Shown here: piece after piece, positions 63,053 through 64,000 of the stretch | Layout of the letters: every line of letters starts with the position of its first letter | Position numbering within the stretch: position 1 is the first letter of the stretch | Origin: Eubacterium sp. ER2 | GTDB taxonomy: Bacteria; Bacillota; Clostridia; Lachnospirales; Lachnospiraceae | DNA: 64,000 nucleotides | Direction: 5' to 3' | Assembly (NCBI RefSeq): GCF_000765215.1 | Contig: NZ_JPJE01000018.1 | Location: 186,001-250,000, forward strand | Position numbers and translations under genes: made by a program | Notes under the pieces: generated by a model | Databases searched by the model: none | What the model was told of the DNA's origin: nothing | The model's input: only the letters and a program-made list of their open reading frames with translations

Positions 63053-63706
63053 ATGACAGACACGAGGACAAAAGAGGCGATCCGCTACCTGGGATTTGGA
63101 CGAAAGGAGGCGGACCAGGCCACTCTGGACCTGATAGCAGGCTCCTTTGACAAGCTGGAGCAGGCGGCCTCCCCCAGGATCGTCTGGAGGCTCTTTGACC
63201 TGAAAACCGCCGGGGAGGGACGCCTGGACATAGGCGGCATGGAGGTGGAGAGCAGGAGTCTCTGGAAAAATATGAAGGGCTGCTGTCAGACAGTAGTCCT
63301 GGGAGCCACCCTGGGAGCCGGCGTGGATCTCCTTATGCGCCGCCAGTCCCTGACAGACATGGCCGGAGCCGTGGTGACACAGGCCTGTGCGGCTGCCATG
63401 CTGGAGGAATATCTGGATGAGGAGCAGGAGAAGATCGGCCGCGAGCTGGAGAGGGAGGGCAAGTATCTGCGGCCCAGGTTCAGCCCCGGCTACGGAGATT
63501 TTTCCATCCGGCACCAGGGACAGATCCTGGCCATGCTGGATGCGCCAAAGAGGATTGGCCTTTCCATGACAGACAGCTCCATGCTCACCCCGGTGAAATC
63601 TGTCACCGCGGTGATCGGGGTTTCCACAGTGAGGGAGCCCTGCCACAGGAAGGGCTGTGAGGCCTGCGGAAAGAGAGATTGCATATATCGGAGGAACGAA
63701 GGATGA
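63053..63706 (+). CDS. Stand-alone methionine synthase reactivation-domain protein
   Basis: 217-aa protein homologous to the C-terminal AdoMet-binding activation domain of cobalamin-dependent MetH. The RxxPGYGDFS-like stretch RFSPGYGDFSIRHQ is visible, and the C-terminal CHRKGCEACGKRDC cysteine cluster is typical of the Clostridia form. In these bacteria the domain is encoded separately from MetH. It overlaps the metH start by 4 bases (ATGA). AAAGGA lies 13 bases upstream of the ATG, a long spacing. Confidence 0.87.
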   Translation: MTDTRTKEAIRYLGFGRKEADQATLDLIAGSFDKLEQAASPRIVWRLFDLKTAGEGRLDIGGMEVESRSLWKNMKGCCQTVVLGATLGAGVDLLMRRQSLTDMAGAVVTQACAAAMLEEYLDEEQEKIGRELEREGKYLRPRFSPGYGDFSIRHQGQILAMLDAPKRIGLSMTDSSMLTPVKSVTAVIGVSTVREPCHRKGCEACGKRDCIYRRNEG

Positions 63707-64000
63707 TACTGGACAGATTAGGAAAAGAGCTGCTGTTTTTTGACGGCGGCATGGGAACCCTTCTCCAGGAGAAGGGACTGCGCCCCGGGGAACTGCCGGA
63801 GGTCTGGAACCTGGAGCACACAGAGGAGATCGTGGATATCCACAGACAGTACTTTGAGGCCGGGAGCGACATTGTCCTCACCAACACATTCGGGGCCAAC
63901 GCCCTCAAATTCCACAGCAGTGAGTACGATCTGGAGGACATCATCACAGCCGCTGTGGTGAGCGCCAGGGAGGGCGCCTATCTGGGAGTCCATGACGACA
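63703..64000 (+). CDS. metH: Cobalamin-dependent methionine synthase, N-terminal part (cut by window end)
   Basis: About 99 codons of a homocysteine S-methyltransferase domain: FFDGGMGTLLQEKGL near the start and VLTNTFGANALK further on, both diagnostic. GGAGG precedes the ATG. The frame is open to the window edge. The adjacent reactivation-domain gene supports the B12-dependent enzyme rather than a B12-independent one. Confidence 0.93.
   Translation, partial: MILDRLGKELLFFDGGMGTLLQEKGLRPGELPEVWNLEHTEEIVDIHRQYFEAGSDIVLTNTFGANALKFHSSEYDLEDIITAAVVSAREGAYLGVHDD

Overview
The window looks like chromosomal DNA of a spore-forming, fairly GC-rich Clostridia member, most likely Lachnospiraceae (Clostridium cluster XIVa). 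The evidence is the sporulation genes (gpr, spoIIP, the complete spoIIIAA-AH operon, spoIVB, spo0A), Firmicutes-type gene order (rpsT-gpr-spoIIP; rimP-nusA-rnpM-ylxQ-infB-rbfA-nrnA-truB-ribF; yqhY-nusB-xseAB-ispA-dxs-tlyA-nadK-argR-recN), strong AGGAGG ribosome sites, and a type III glutamine synthetase. Family-level placement is inference from memory, not from a search. No rRNA, tRNA, CRISPR array or prophage was seen.

Layout. 0-8.5 kb: fluoride channel, ABC-F ATPase, ilvN-ilvC, an IS200-type insertion sequence, an unknown lipoprotein, an unknown membrane protein and a phosphoribosyltransferase-like protein. 8.5-15.5 kb: rpsT (reverse strand), gpr and spoIIP, then a second type IIA topoisomerase pair (parE/parC type). 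15.6-26.9 kb: the rimP/nusA/infB translation operon, rpsO and pnp, with structured leaders before rimP, rpsO and pnp. 26.9-32.9 kb: spoIIIA operon plus an exported lamin-tail-domain protein. 33-36.2 kb: an AT-richer ABC importer cassette (permease, ATPase, Cys-rich binding lipoprotein) that looks acquired. 36.3-47 kb: prfC, then the yqhY-to-recN housekeeping run. 47-59.4 kb: a nitrogen-assimilation block. GSIII-asnB-gltB-gltD run on the reverse strand, and a GSI-like glnA plus an ANTAR-domain regulator run on the forward strand, from a shared divergent control region. 59.4-61.4 kb: spoIVB and spo0A. 61.5-64 kb: glgA, a stand-alone MetH reactivation domain and the start of metH.

The most interesting part is the 460-bp divergent control region at 57053-57512. 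It holds two face-to-face promoters and three intrinsic terminators. The 5' arm of each terminator overlaps a small hairpin with a six-base loop of the form AANGGN (A at position 1, G at position 4), which is the form expected for ANTAR antiterminator targets. The ANTAR protein encoded next to it has a receiver with Asn where the phosphorylated Asp should be. Its operon partner is a shortened GSI-like protein that keeps the metal ligands but appears to lack the usual flap glutamate. Together they suggest a phosphorylation-independent nitrogen-sensing antitermination switch. This block also sits exactly between recN and spoIVB, which are neighbours in Bacillus.
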